64,000 nucleotides of DNA from Acidovorax sp. (GCA_031277855.1 JAITLO010000032.1:124001-188000), one strand, 5' to 3'; shown: positions 51,940 to 61,906, counted from the first letter of the stretch. Notes: generated from the letters alone by a model not told the origin. Made by a program: numbers and translations.

Positions 51940-53655
51940 ATGAAAAAAACGCTCAAAACCCTCGTCGGCGCCCTTGCGGCGCTGATCGTGGCGGCGGTAC
52001 TGTTTCTGTACTGGCCGCTCTTCCCTCGCTCCGTGCCCAAGGCCGAAAACGAGCAGCCCGTGGATGTGGTGATGGTGGGCGCCGGCGTGATGAGCGCCAC
52101 GCTGGCCACCTATTTGCAAGAACTGCAGCCCGACTGGAAGATTGAGGTTTTTGAGCGCCTGGACGGCGTGGCGCTGGAAAGCTCCAACGGCTGGAACAAC
52201 GCCGGCACAGGCCACTCCGGCTTTGCCGAGCTGAACTACACCCCCCAACTGTCTGATGGCTCCGTGGACGTCAAGCGCGCCGTGAACATTGCCGAGCAAT
52301 TCGAGGTTTCGCGCCAGTTCTGGGCCCACCAGATTGGTCGCAACCACCTGGGTGCGCCGGAGAGCTTCATCAACCCCACCGGCCATATGAGCTTTCTGTG
52401 GGGTGCTGACAATATCGACTTTCTGCACAAGCGCCAGCAGGCCCTGGTGAAGAACCCGCTGTTCTACGGCATGGAGTATTCCGAAGACCAGGAACAGATC
52501 AAGAAGTGGGCCCCGCTGATGATCGAGGGCCGCGACCCCCAGCAAAAGATCGCCGCCACCTATATGCCCCTGGGCACCGACGTCAACCACGGCGCCTGGG
52601 CCCAGCAGTTGGTCACGTCTTTGCAGAAAACGCCCAACTTCAGCCTGCACCTGCAAAGCGAAGTCACGGCGCTGAATCAGAACGCCGACAAGACCTGGAA
52701 TGTGACCGTGGCCGACCTGGCCAACAACCGCCAGGAAAAGACCATCAAGGCCAAGTTCGTCTTTGTCGGCGCCGGCGGTGCCGCGCTGACCCTGCTGCAA
52801 AAGTCGGGCATCCCCGAATCCAAGAACTACGCCGGCTTCCCCGTGGGTGGCCAGTTCCTGGCGATTGAAAACCCCGCGTTGACCGCACGCCACAGCGTGA
52901 AGGCCTACGGCATTGCCGCCACCGATTCGCCTCCCATGTCCGTGCCCCACCTGGATGCCCGCAACATCGACGGCAAGCCCGTGGTGCTGTTTGGCCCGTT
53001 TGCCCTGGCCACCACCAAGTTCCTGAAGACTGGCTCCTGGTGGGATCTTTTCTCCTCGGTCAACCACGACAACCTGGTGAGCATGCTGCGCGTGGGCGTT
53101 CACAACCTGGACCTGGTCAAGTACCTGCTGCAGCAAGCCGAGCTGAGCGACGACGATCGCCAGGCCGTGCTGGCCCAATACTTCCCCAATGCCAAGCGTG
53201 AAGACTGGCGCTTGATCACGGCCGGCCAGCGCGTACAGGTCATCAAGCGCGATCCCAAGGAAGGCGCTGTGCTGCAGTTCGGCACCGAAATCGTGGCCGC
53301 TGAAGACGGCAGCATTGCCGCCCTGCTGGGCGCTTCGCCCGGCGCTTCGACCGCTCCGCAGATCATGCTGAATCTGATGAAGAAGTCCTTCCCTGAGCAA
53401 ATGGCCTCCAGTGAATGGCAGGCCCGCATCCACCAGATCGTGCCCTCCTATGGCCGCAAGATCAACGAGGACGCGGCCTACACCAACGAAATCCGCCGCA
53501 TGACCAGCACCGCCCTGCACCTGCCTTATGTGGATGTGCCGGTCGATCTGGGCCAACAAGGCACTGCCGCTCCGGCACTGGCTCCCGCTCCTGCCGCAGC
53601 ACCTGCTGCCCCGCAAGACAGCAAGCAGCACAACAAGGAAATGCAGGCGCTGTAA
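51940..53655 (+). CDS. mqo: Malate:quinone oxidoreductase with N-terminal membrane anchor and Ala/Pro C-terminal tail
   Basis: 571 residues from the ATG at 51940. Residues 5-28 form one transmembrane helix ([20 protein letters not shown]) that E. coli Mqo lacks. The FAD motif follows at about 42 ([20 protein letters not shown]), with [33 protein letters not shown] and a C-terminal [20 protein letters not shown]. The enzyme oxidises malate to oxaloacetate and reduces quinone at the inner membrane. The last 40 residues are an Ala/Pro/Gln tail. The anchor suggests permanent membrane attachment, unlike the peripheral form; topology (in or out) is not settled by sequence alone. Confidence 0.94.
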   Translation: MKKTLKTLVGALAALIVAAVLFLYWPLFPRSVPKAENEQPVDVVMVGAGVMSATLATYLQELQPDWKIEVFERLDGVALESSNGWNNAGTGHSGFAELNYTPQLSDGSVDVKRAVNIAEQFEVSRQFWAHQIGRNHLGAPESFINPTGHMSFLWGADNIDFLHKRQQALVKNPLFYGMEYSEDQEQIKKWAPLMIEGRDPQQKIAATYMPLGTDVNHGAWAQQLVTSLQKTPNFSLHLQSEVTALNQNADKTWNVTVADLANNRQEKTIKAKFVFVGAGGAALTLLQKSGIPESKNYAGFPVGGQFLAIENPALTARHSVKAYGIAATDSPPMSVPHLDARNIDGKPVVLFGPFALATTKFLKTGSWWDLFSSVNHDNLVSMLRVGVHNLDLVKYLLQQAELSDDDRQAVLAQYFPNAKREDWRLITAGQRVQVIKRDPKEGAVLQFGTEIVAAEDGSIAALLGASPGASTAPQIMLNLMKKSFPEQMASSEWQARIHQIVPSYGRKINEDAAYTNEIRRMTSTALHLPYVDVPVDLGQQGTAAPALAPAPAAAPAAPQDSKQHNKEMQAL

Positions 53656-53696
53656 GCACTGTAGCCCTCTCCAGCCAGCCCGCGCGCTGGCGACCC

Positions 53697-53720
53697 AGCC
53701 CCGCAATGCGGGGCTTTTTG
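53697..53720 (+). terminator. Rho-independent terminator of mqo
   Basis: AGCCCCGC-AAT-GCGGGGCT followed by TTTTG, 42 nt after the stop. Confidence 0.93.
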
Positions 53721-53793
53721 CATACCACCCTGGCTTTTTACAGTCCACGACTTGCCTCGTGCCGCTATGCCACCTGCAGCGGCGTGGCGCTCT

Positions 53794-55212
53794 ATGCTCT
53801 CTCCTATGGCTCCACTGCCCCGCTCCCTGACCCAAGACGCCATTGGCAGCACCTTGCTGCGCTTTGCGTTGCCGATGTTGGGCGGGTATGTGCTGCAGTC
53901 ACTCAATGGCTCCATCAATGCCATCTGGATTGGCCGCTACCTGGGGGAGACGGCGCTGGCCGCAGCCACCCATGCCAACAATCTGGTGTTTGCCTTGATC
54001 GCGCTGCTCTTCGGCGTCAGCCAGGCCTGCAATCTCTTGGTGGCCCAGGCCGTGGGCGCACGCCAGCCCCAGCTGGCGCGTGAAGTCACAGGCACGGGAG
54101 CCAGCCTGTTCCTGCTGGGCGCACTGCTGATCTGCGCTTGCGCTTGGCCGCTGTCCCCCTGGCTGCTGCGGAGCATGGGCGCAGATCCCGCCGTGGCCCT
54201 GCTGGCCGGGCGCTATCTCCAGGTGATGTTTCTGGCGCTGCCACCGCTGTTGCTTCTGATCTATGTGTCGGCCGTGCTGCGGGGCGCGGGCGATACCCGC
54301 ACGCCTTTTGCCTTTTTGATGGGCGTGGCCCTGCTGGACTGCTTGCTCAATCCGCTGCTGATCTTTGGCCTTGGGCCGCTGCCAGGCCTTGGCATGACGG
54401 GCTCTGCCCTGGCATCGCTGCTGGCCAACAGCTGCGGCCTGCTGGCCTTGCTCGCCTGGCTGCACCATCAGCGCCATCCGCTGTGGCTGGGCCGGGGCGA
54501 TGCCAGGCTGCTGCGCCCACGCTGGCCCATTGTGCACGCGCTGCTGTCCAAAGGCCTGCCCATGGGCCTGCAAATGCTGCTGACTTCGCTGTCGCTGGTG
54601 CTGATGTTGGCCTTGGTCAACACCCAGGGCATACAGGCCGCATCGGCCTATAGCGCGGCCATGCAGCTGTGGGCCTATGTACAAATGCCCGCTGTGGCCG
54701 TGGCCTCGGCCTGCACCACCATCGCCGCCCAGAATGTAGGCGCTGGCCGTTGGCCGCGCGTAGCCCATACGGCCCGCGCTGGCGTGGCCTGCCACCTGCT
54801 GCTGACGGGTTGCTGCGTGGCCCTGCTGCTGACTTTTGACCGCCCCATGCTGGCCCTGTTCCTGCCCGAAGCCAGCCCCGCCCTGGAGCCGGCACGCCAC
54901 CTCAACCGCCTGGTGCTGGTCTCGCTGGTCTTGCTAGGCATCAGCAATGTGCTGGCTGGTGTCGTGCGCTCCACAGGCGCGGTGCTGGTGCCGCTGCTGA
55001 TCCTGGCCATCACCCTGTTGGGCCTGCGCCTTCCTCTGGCCTGGGGCTTGCAGGCCCACTGGGGGCAGGATGCGCTGTGGTGGAGTTTTCCACTCAGCGC
55101 CCTGGTCTCCGTGCTGCTCTCGCTGGCGTATTACCGCTGGGGGCGCTGGCGCCAGGCCAGGCTGCTGGACAGCGTCGCGTGCAGCCCTTGGCAAGCAGAG
55201 CCGCGCAGCTAG
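53794..55212 (+). CDS. MATE family efflux transporter
   Basis: 472 residues from the ATG at 53794; ATGs at 53767 and 53806 are also in frame and no ribosome site decides. Twelve helices expected. MATE features are LRFALPMLGGYVLQSLNGSI, NAIWIGRYLGETALAAATHA, RGAGDTRTPFAFLMG and, in the second half, GLPMGLQMLLTSLSLVLMLA. Such pumps exchange drugs or organic cations for Na+ or H+. Substrate unknown. The gene stands alone between mqo and the convergent semialdehyde dehydrogenase gene. Confidence 0.9.
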   Translation: MLSPMAPLPRSLTQDAIGSTLLRFALPMLGGYVLQSLNGSINAIWIGRYLGETALAAATHANNLVFALIALLFGVSQACNLLVAQAVGARQPQLAREVTGTGASLFLLGALLICACAWPLSPWLLRSMGADPAVALLAGRYLQVMFLALPPLLLLIYVSAVLRGAGDTRTPFAFLMGVALLDCLLNPLLIFGLGPLPGLGMTGSALASLLANSCGLLALLAWLHHQRHPLWLGRGDARLLRPRWPIVHALLSKGLPMGLQMLLTSLSLVLMLALVNTQGIQAASAYSAAMQLWAYVQMPAVAVASACTTIAAQNVGAGRWPRVAHTARAGVACHLLLTGCCVALLLTFDRPMLALFLPEASPALEPARHLNRLVLVSLVLLGISNVLAGVVRSTGAVLVPLLILAITLLGLRLPLAWGLQAHWGQDALWWSFPLSALVSVLLSLAYYRWGRWRQARLLDSVACSPWQAEPRS

Positions 55213-55233
55213 CCCCCTGCCACAGCACTCACC

Positions 55234-56712
55234 TCACTGCTGCACATCCCCCAAGCACAGGTATTTGATCTCCAGATACTCATCCAGACCATGGCTTGAA
55301 CCTTCACGCCCCAGGCCCGACTGCTTGACCCCGCCAAAAGGCACATGCTCGGTGGCAATGACACCCGCATTCACGCCCACCATGCCGTATTCCAGGGCTT
55401 CTCCCACACGGAAGATGCGCCCCATATCGCGGCTGTAGAAATAGCTGGCCAGGCCGAATTCAGTAGCATTGGCGGCAGCAATGGCCTCTTGCTCGGTGCT
55501 GAAACGGAAGATGGGCGCCAGCGGCCCAAAGGTTTCCTCACGCGCCACCAGCATCCCGGCATGGGCATCGGCGATCACCGTGGGTGCAAAAAACTGCCCC
55601 TGCAGGCGATGGCCTCCGACCACAATGCGCCCGCCCTGGGCCACGGCATCGTCCACATGGCGCTGCACCTTGTCCAAGGCCGCAGGCTCTATCAGCGGCC
55701 CCTGGATGACACCGGCCTCAAAGCCGTTGCCCACCTTCAATCCCTGAACCCGGGCCGCAAACAGCGCCACAAAGCGCTCATACACAGCGTCTTGTACATA
55801 GATGCGGTTGGCGCAGACACAGGTCTGGCCCGCATTGCGGTATTTGCTGGCAAGGGCGCCTTCGACGGCCGATTCAAGGTCGGCATCATCAAACACGATA
55901 AAGGGTGCGTTGCCCCCCAACTCCAGCGCCAGCTTCTTGACCGTGGGCGCGCACTGGGCCATCAACACGCGGCCCACTTCGGTGCTGCCTGTAAAGCTCA
56001 GGTGGCGCACCACATCGCTTTCACACAGCAGCTTGCCCACAGCCACACTGCCTTCCGCATCACTGGTCAGCACATTCAGCACCCCGGGCGGAAAGCCTGC
56101 GCGCGCAGCCAGCTCGGTGGCGGCCAGTGCGGTCAGCGGCGTCAGCTCGGCTGGTTTGATGACCACGGTGCAGCCCGCGGCCAGAGCCGGTGCCACCTTG
56201 CGGGTGATCATGGCCAGCGGGAAATTCCACGGCGTGATGGCCGCGCACACCCCAATCGGCTGGCGCATCACCAGCAAACGCCGGTTGTTGTCGAACTGGG
56301 GCAGGATTTCGCCATTGCCGCGCTTGGCCTCTTCGGCAAACCATTCCACAAAGCTGGCGCCATAAACCACCTCACCCTTGGCCTCGGCAAAAGGCTTTCC
56401 CTGTTCGGCAGTCATGATGCGTGCAATATCGTCCTGGTGCTGCACCAATAGCTGGAACCAGCGCATCAGCACGGCATGGCGCTCCTTGCCGGTCTTGCCG
56501 CGCCAGCCCGGCAAGGCGGCGTTCGCCGCCGCTATGGCTTGAGCAGCCTGCGCAGGCCCAAGACAGGCCACATCGGCCAGATGCTGGCCCGTAGCAGGGT
56601 CTTGCACGGGAAAGCGGCGCTCACTGCCCAACCAGACGCCTCCGATATAGGCGTCTGTGCGCAACAGGCTGGGGTCGCTGAGCAGGGCCAGCGGATGGGG
56701 GTTCTGTGTCAT
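55234..56712 (-). CDS. gabD: Succinate-semialdehyde / glutarate-semialdehyde dehydrogenase
   Basis: 492 residues from the ATG at 56712; the frame stays open 87 codons upstream but overlaps the permease gene. ALDH motifs are AITPWNFPLAMITRKVAPAL, the glutamate region LALELGGNAPFIVFDDADLE, catalytic cysteine in NAGQTCVCANRIYVQD and FGGVKQSGLGREGSSHGLDE. The match to GabD/DavD is strong. The enzyme oxidises succinate semialdehyde (from GABA) or glutarate semialdehyde (from 5-aminovalerate) with NAD(P)+. It is the last gene of the transaminase-permease-dehydrogenase set. Confidence 0.95.
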   Translation of the reverse strand: MTQNPHPLALLSDPSLLRTDAYIGGVWLGSERRFPVQDPATGQHLADVACLGPAQAAQAIAAANAALPGWRGKTGKERHAVLMRWFQLLVQHQDDIARIMTAEQGKPFAEAKGEVVYGASFVEWFAEEAKRGNGEILPQFDNNRRLLVMRQPIGVCAAITPWNFPLAMITRKVAPALAAGCTVVIKPAELTPLTALAATELAARAGFPPGVLNVLTSDAEGSVAVGKLLCESDVVRHLSFTGSTEVGRVLMAQCAPTVKKLALELGGNAPFIVFDDADLESAVEGALASKYRNAGQTCVCANRIYVQDAVYERFVALFAARVQGLKVGNGFEAGVIQGPLIEPAALDKVQRHVDDAVAQGGRIVVGGHRLQGQFFAPTVIADAHAGMLVAREETFGPLAPIFRFSTEQEAIAAANATEFGLASYFYSRDMGRIFRVGEALEYGMVGVNAGVIATEHVPFGGVKQSGLGREGSSHGLDEYLEIKYLCLGDVQQ

Positions 56713-56765
56713 GGGAGTACGAAAATGCGAAAGCGCGTAGAAGTGCAAAACAATGCGAACAAGCC

Positions 56766-58205
56766 TCAGACCTGGGGCACAGGCAGGGGCATGGAAACGG
56801 GTTTGTCGCGGCGCGTGCTGCGCCACTGCACATAGATGCCGGCGCAGACAATGACCAGGGCTGCAAAGCCGGTGGACAGCACCAGCGGGCGGTACTGGTC
56901 CACAAACAGCATCACCACCAGCGAGACGATGATGAAGGCGATCACCAGATAGGTGAGCCAGGGAAACAGCCACATCTTCAGCCGGATCTCACGCCCCTCT
57001 TCCTCCAGCTTGCGGCGCATCTTGAGCTGGGAGCAGGCAATCACCAGATAGACCAGCATGGCGATCATGCCGGTGCTGTTCATCAGCAAATCCAGGATGT
57101 CCCTGGGGCGCATCGATTCAAAGAAGTTCAGCGCGGCCACGATCACGGCCGCCAGGCAGGAGAGCAGCACGGCATAGATTGGTGTGCCATTGGCGCGCGT
57201 GCGCTGCAACAGCGCCGGCGCATCGCCACGGCGCGACAGCGAATACAGCATGCGCGAGCAGGTGTAGTGCGCCGAGATAAAGCAGCTGCTCACCGAGGTC
57301 AGCACCACAAAGCTCATCAGCCACTTGGCTCCCGGCACGCCCAGCAGCTCCAAGGTGCGACGGTAGGAGCCGTAACCCGACTGCCCCAACTGTGGGTCGT
57401 TCCAGGGCACCAGGCAGACGATCAAAAAGATAGAGCCTATATAAAACAGGCAGATGCGCCAGACCACGGAGTTGGTGGTGCGCACAATCTGCTCCGCCGG
57501 GTTCTGGGCCTCGGAGGCTGCAATGGTGACGATCTCCGCCCCCAAAAAGGCAAACATCACCCCCAGCAAGGCCACCGCCAGCGAACCAATGCCGTTCGGC
57601 ATAAAGCCGCCATGGGCCGTGAGCGCGGCCCAGCCCTGGGTCTCACCCAAGGGCCAGATCCGCAGCACGGCCAGCGAGCCCAAGGTGATGAAGGCGGTAA
57701 TGGCAATCACCTTGATCAGCGCAAACCAGAACTCGAACTCGCCGTAATTGCGCACCTGCAAAAAGTTCACCACGATGAGCAGGCCGGTCATGAGGGCCGT
57801 GAACTGGTTGACGCTGATGGCGGGAAACCAGTCATGCAAGATCATCCCGGCCACATAGGCCTCCCAGGCCATCAGCAAGGTCCAAAACCACCAGTACAAC
57901 CAGCCTATGGTGAAGCCGGCCCAGCGGCCTATGGCTTTTTCGGCATAGGTGGAAAACGAACCTGTGTCCGGAGAGGACGTGGCCATCTCCCCCAGCATGC
58001 GCATGATGAGAATCACCAAAATGCCGCCGGCCCCATAGGCCAGCACCGAAGCCGGCCCGGCCTGGGCGATAACGCTGCCCGAGCCCACAAAAAGGGCCGC
58101 ACCAATGACGCCGGCAATCGACATCATGGTGAGGTGCCGGGTTTTGAGGGCACTGCTGAGGGCATTGCTCCCATCAGGCGGGGAAGAGCGGGTATCGGTC
58201 TGCAT
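56766..58205 (-). CDS. gabP: GABA permease-like amino acid transporter
   Basis: 479 residues from the ATG at 58205, with GGAGACAAACACC upstream. APC superfamily, twelve helices. Markers are LKTRHLTMMSIAGVIGAALF, VGSGSVIAQAGPASVLAYG, STYAEKAIGRWAGFTIGWLYWW and MFAFLGAEIVTIAASEAQNP, as in GabP and AnsP/ProY. The protein should import GABA or 5-aminovalerate with H+. Its gene is flanked by transaminase and dehydrogenase genes on the same strand (107 and 53 nt apart), which supports the assignment. Confidence 0.92.
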   Translation of the reverse strand: MQTDTRSSPPDGSNALSSALKTRHLTMMSIAGVIGAALFVGSGSVIAQAGPASVLAYGAGGILVILIMRMLGEMATSSPDTGSFSTYAEKAIGRWAGFTIGWLYWWFWTLLMAWEAYVAGMILHDWFPAISVNQFTALMTGLLIVVNFLQVRNYGEFEFWFALIKVIAITAFITLGSLAVLRIWPLGETQGWAALTAHGGFMPNGIGSLAVALLGVMFAFLGAEIVTIAASEAQNPAEQIVRTTNSVVWRICLFYIGSIFLIVCLVPWNDPQLGQSGYGSYRRTLELLGVPGAKWLMSFVVLTSVSSCFISAHYTCSRMLYSLSRRGDAPALLQRTRANGTPIYAVLLSCLAAVIVAALNFFESMRPRDILDLLMNSTGMIAMLVYLVIACSQLKMRRKLEEEGREIRLKMWLFPWLTYLVIAFIIVSLVVMLFVDQYRPLVLSTGFAALVIVCAGIYVQWRSTRRDKPVSMPLPVPQV

Positions 58206-58312
58206 GGTGTTTGTCTCCGTCGTTTTTGTTCGGCAAGCCCGAGCCATCGCTCGGGCTCAGGCCCGGCACCCGTCTATGGGGCACCTGGGCCTGTGTGGTG
58301 GCTTGGCAGCGC

Positions 58313-59632
58313 CTATGCCAAGGCCGCTGCCACGCTGGCGGCCAGCAGCTCCAGGCCCTCGTCCAGCACGGCGGTGGGCACCGTCAGCGGCACCAGAATA
58401 CGGATCACATTGCCGTAGCTGCCGCAGGACAGCAGAATCAGCCCGCGTGCCGCAGCCTCGGCCACGATGCGTTTGGCCGCGTCTGCATCGGGCCGGTGCA
58501 CATCGCCGTCCTGGCCCAATTCAAAAGCCACCATGGCGCCCGGGCCGCGCACATCAACCATGGCCGGATGGCGTGCGGCCATGGCGCGCAGCCCGGCGCG
58601 CAAACGCTCGCCCACCATGCGGCCACGCTCCAGCAACTGCTCCTGCTCAAACACACGCAGCACGGCCAGTGATGCAGCAACGGCCACGGGGTTGCCAGCA
58701 TAGGTGCCGCCCAGACCGCCTGGTGCCGGAGCGTCCATGATGTCGGCGCGGCCGGTGACGGCCGCCAGCGGATAACCACCGGCCAGCGATTTGGCCGAGG
58801 TGATCAGATCGGGAACCACCGACCATTGCTCGCAGGCATACCAGGTGCCGGTGCGGCCGGCGCCGGTCTGCACCTCATCGGCGATGAGCAAAATGCCATG
58901 GGCGTCGGCAATTGCCTTCAGGCCGGCGATGAATTCCGGTGGCGCCGCATAAAAGCCGCCCTCACCTTGCACCGGCTCCAGAATGAAGGCGGCGGTGCGC
59001 TCGGGCTCGATGTCGTACTTGAACAGGGCGCGCACCGACTCCAGCGCCGCTTCGACGCTCACGCCGTGCAGCGCATTCGGATAGCGGGCGTGGTAGATCT
59101 CCCCCGGGAAGGGGCCAAAGCCGAGCTTGTAGGGCGCTACCTTGCCCGTCAGCCCCATGGTGAGATTGGTGCGGCCGTGAAAGCCGCCACCGAAGGCGAT
59201 GATGCCGGGGCGCCCCGTATGGGCGCGGGCAATCTTGACCGCGTTCTCCACGGCCTCGGCCCCCGTGGTCAGCAGCATGGTTTTTTTCGGTGCGGCGCCA
59301 GGCGCCATGGCATTGAGCTTTTCGGCCAGCTCCACATAGGACTCATAGGCCACGACCTGAAAGCAGGTGTGGCTGAACTGCTCAACCTGGCGCTGCACGG
59401 CGGCCGTGATCTCGGGATGAGAGTGGCCGGTGTTGAGCACGGCAATGCCACCGGCAAAATCGATATGGCGGCGGCCCTCCACGTCCCAGATTTCGGCATT
59501 GCGGGCATGGCTGATGAAGACCGTATGCGACTGACTCACACCGCGCGGCAAGGCATTGTGACGGCGGGCCATCAAGGCCGCGTTAGAGGCGGCTTGTGCG
59601 GCCTGCAGGAATTCGGGCACGGGCTGGTTCAT
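58313..59632 (-). CDS. gabT: 4-aminobutyrate / 5-aminovalerate aminotransferase
   Basis: 439 residues with CTGGAGACTCC before the ATG. Class III aminotransferase with FISHARNAEIWDVEGRRHID, TTGAEAVENAVKIARAHTGR, LIADEVQTGAGRTGTWYACE and the PLP lysine in LITSAKSLAGGYPLAAV. Typical of GabT/DavT. The enzyme moves the amino group of GABA (or 5-aminovalerate) to 2-oxoglutarate. It is first in the operon and divergent from a MocR-type regulator 238 bp away. Confidence 0.95.
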   Translation of the reverse strand: MNQPVPEFLQAAQAASNAALMARRHNALPRGVSQSHTVFISHARNAEIWDVEGRRHIDFAGGIAVLNTGHSHPEITAAVQRQVEQFSHTCFQVVAYESYVELAEKLNAMAPGAAPKKTMLLTTGAEAVENAVKIARAHTGRPGIIAFGGGFHGRTNLTMGLTGKVAPYKLGFGPFPGEIYHARYPNALHGVSVEAALESVRALFKYDIEPERTAAFILEPVQGEGGFYAAPPEFIAGLKAIADAHGILLIADEVQTGAGRTGTWYACEQWSVVPDLITSAKSLAGGYPLAAVTGRADIMDAPAPGGLGGTYAGNPVAVAASLAVLRVFEQEQLLERGRMVGERLRAGLRAMAARHPAMVDVRGPGAMVAFELGQDGDVHRPDADAAKRIVAEAAARGLILLSCGSYGNVIRILVPLTVPTAVLDEGLELLAASVAAALA

Positions 59633-59723
59633 GGAGTCTCCAGAAATTTCTGTGTGATGGAACGCGCCACAACGGACTGTGGCAGGACGAACCCACTGTA
59701 AAAATCTGGCTCTCGCCGCACCA

Positions 59724-59777
59724 TGTACAGTTGGATGGCAAGCACTGCATCACTGTGCTGCATGCCGTGGCTGTACA
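59724..59777. promoter_or_regulatory. Candidate MocR-type operator: two TGTACAG sites
   Basis: TGTACAG occurs at 59724-59730 and again at 59772-59778, 48 bp apart, that is close to four to five helical turns. They lie in the 238-bp gap between gabT and its divergent regulator gene. MocR proteins such as GabR bind two spaced sites, so these are good candidates. Not tested. Confidence 0.5.
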
Positions 59778-59870
59778 GGCTAACCCTAGGCTGCATGCGC
59801 GGGAGAACGCCCCTGGCGCTGCCATACTCGGAATTCCTGGGGGCTCACCGCAGCCACCGGCTTTTTTCCG

Positions 59871-61325
59871 ATGCTGAACCTACAACATGACTCCCCAACG
59901 CCGCTGGTGGCCCAGATCACCGAGGGCATCCACACGCTGATTCAGGCCCAGCAGCTCAAGCCTGGCGCCAAGCTGCCCTCCATCAGGGCCTTTGCGGCCC
60001 AGCATGCTGTCAGCGTGTTCACCGTGGTGGAAGCCTATGACCGCCTGGTGGCACAAGGCCTGCTGGTCAGCCGGGCCCATGCCGGCTTTTTCATCAACCG
60101 CACCGCGCAAGAGCAGCAAGAAGATGGGGACAGCGGCGAGCGCGACAAGCCGGTGTTTGACGGTGCCTGGTACCTCAAGCAAATCTTCGAGAACCGGGAC
60201 TGCCCCATCAAACCGGGCTGCGGCTGGCTGCCCGATGACTGGATGTTTGCCGACGGCGTGCGGCGCGGCCTGCGCAAGCTGGCCACCGAAGGCCTGAGCC
60301 TGAGCGGCTATGGCGACCCCATGGGCCTGCCGGCCCTGCGCCAGCTGATTGCCCAACACCTGCAGCAGGACCAGCTCATACAGTCCACACCCGGGCAGGT
60401 TTTGCTCACCCACGGCTCCAGCCAGGGCCTGGATCTGGCGGCGCGCACCCTGGTGCAGCCGGGCGATATGGTCTTGGTTGACGACCCGGGCTACCCCAAT
60501 CTGATGAGCCTGCTGCGCGCACTGGGTGCGCGGCTGGTGGGGGTTCCGCGCACGCCGCAGGGCTACGACATGCAGGCACTGGAAAAGCTGGTGACCACCA
60601 TGCGCCCCAAGGCCTTTTTCACCCAGCCCCGCCTGCAAAGCCCCACCTGCACACGTGCCAGCCTGGCGCAGCTACACCAAATCTTGCAATGGGCGGCCCA
60701 GCATGACTTCATGCTGGTGGAAAACGATATCTATGCCGGCATGGATGCCAGCCACCAGCCCTCTTTGGCCAGCCTGGACCAATTGCACCGGGTGATCTAC
60801 CTGGGCAGCTATTCCAAGATCATTTCCGCCAATCTGCGGGTGGGCTATTTGCTGGCCCACCCCCAGGTGGTGCAACAGCTGGTGCAGCTGAAGATGCAAT
60901 CCGGCCTGACCAGCTCCGAGGTGGCAGAGCAACTGGTCTACAACGTGGTCACGGACGGACGCTGGCGCAAGCACCTGAAACTGTTGCGCGAGCGCCTGGC
61001 ACTGGCACATGACCATGCCGCACGCCAGCTGCAGCGCCTGGGCTTTGTGCTGTACGCAGAACCCCGAGAAGGCATGTACCTGTGGGCAAGACACCCGGCG
61101 CTGACCGACAGCCTGGCTGCAGTGAATGCCGCCGCACAGCAAGGCATTTTGCTGGGACTGGGGCAGCTGTTTGTGGTGGACGACCAGCCCACGGCATGGC
61201 TACGTTTTAATGTGGCCTTCTGTGAAGAGCCGCGGCTGTGGCAATGGCTGGAGACCTGGCTGGCAGAACTGGGGGCTACCCAGGCAGCGGGCAATCCTGG
61301 CCCTGACGCCCTCGGCCTGGCCTAG
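59871..61325 (+). CDS. MocR/GabR-type regulator (GntR HTH plus aminotransferase-like domain)
   Basis: 484 residues. The GntR winged helix is at 8-75 (LKPGAKLPSIRAFAAQHAVS, VFTVVEAYDRLVAQGLLVSR), then a linker, then a fold-type I aminotransferase-like domain at about 120-470. HGSSQGLDLAARTLVQPGDM, D286 in VENDIYAG and the PLP lysine K316 in YLGSYSKIISANLRVGYLL are kept. The usual NPTG motif is changed to SPTC at 258-261 (my count). GabR binds GABA and PLP and activates gabTD. Divergence from gabT points to control of this operon. It overlaps the convergent DUF3579 gene by 4 nt. Confidence 0.93.
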   Translation: MLNLQHDSPTPLVAQITEGIHTLIQAQQLKPGAKLPSIRAFAAQHAVSVFTVVEAYDRLVAQGLLVSRAHAGFFINRTAQEQQEDGDSGERDKPVFDGAWYLKQIFENRDCPIKPGCGWLPDDWMFADGVRRGLRKLATEGLSLSGYGDPMGLPALRQLIAQHLQQDQLIQSTPGQVLLTHGSSQGLDLAARTLVQPGDMVLVDDPGYPNLMSLLRALGARLVGVPRTPQGYDMQALEKLVTTMRPKAFFTQPRLQSPTCTRASLAQLHQILQWAAQHDFMLVENDIYAGMDASHQPSLASLDQLHRVIYLGSYSKIISANLRVGYLLAHPQVVQQLVQLKMQSGLTSSEVAEQLVYNVVTDGRWRKHLKLLRERLALAHDHAARQLQRLGFVLYAEPREGMYLWARHPALTDSLAAVNAAAQQGILLGLGQLFVVDDQPTAWLRFNVAFCEEPRLWQWLETWLAELGATQAAGNPGPDALGLA

Positions 61326-61642
61326 ACTTTCTTGGGTTCGTCCGGAATCAGGCAGGCCTCGGCCACCTGAAGGCGGTTGTCCTTGGCAAAGTTCAGCACA
61401 AAGTCCCAGGCCATGGGCTCGTAGTCACGCAGGTCAGCGTGAACAATGACGCATTTGACGCCGTTGATGGAGGTCGGCACACACCAGGGCGAATAGCTCA
61501 GGTGGCTGCCGGGCGTGGCACCGCCTGGACGAAACTGGCTCATGACCCCCGCCAAGCGCTCCGCCCAGTCGCTGGGGCGGAAGGTTTTACCCTCCAGGGT
61601 GACACCCTGGATGAACAATTCTTTGGAAGAAGGGGAGGCCAT
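61322..61642 (-). CDS. DUF3579 family protein
   Basis: 106 residues. The sequence SKELFIQGVTLEGKTFRPSD, then WAERLAGVMSQF, SYSPWCVPTSINGVKCVIVH and MAWDFVLNFAKDNRLQV, is what I remember of DUF3579, a small conserved protein in betaproteobacteria. It has no signal peptide or membrane segment, so it is cytoplasmic. The family has no established function. In many Burkholderiales it sits beside argD-argF, as here where it is divergent from argD with 264 bp between. A link to arginine metabolism is only positional. Confidence 0.85.
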   Translation of the reverse strand: MASPSSKELFIQGVTLEGKTFRPSDWAERLAGVMSQFRPGGATPGSHLSYSPWCVPTSINGVKCVIVHADLRDYEPMAWDFVLNFAKDNRLQVAEACLIPDEPKKV

Positions 61643-61906
61643 CAGAGAGATTTCTTAGTGAGACAGGCCACAGCTGCAGGATCGCCACCGGTGCGCCAAG
61701 CCAGGCATTTTAATTCTTATACAAGACTTGGCCGCTTCTGCCTGTGACTACCCGACCAGATCATGGGTGCGTTCGCATGGCTGTGATGCGCAATCCTCAA
61801 CTTTCCCGTTGCAGCGGCCACCTAGAATGAGGCCTCACCCTGGCGGCGAACCCCACAAGACACGCGCCAGGATTCATGCCATCCCCGCTTTGTCAGGAGA
61901 GTTTTC

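Noticed and set aside
51856-53835. Reverse-strand open frame of 659 codons opposite mqo
   Set aside because: Antisense shadow; the forward frame has all Mqo motifs and a terminator on its own strand.
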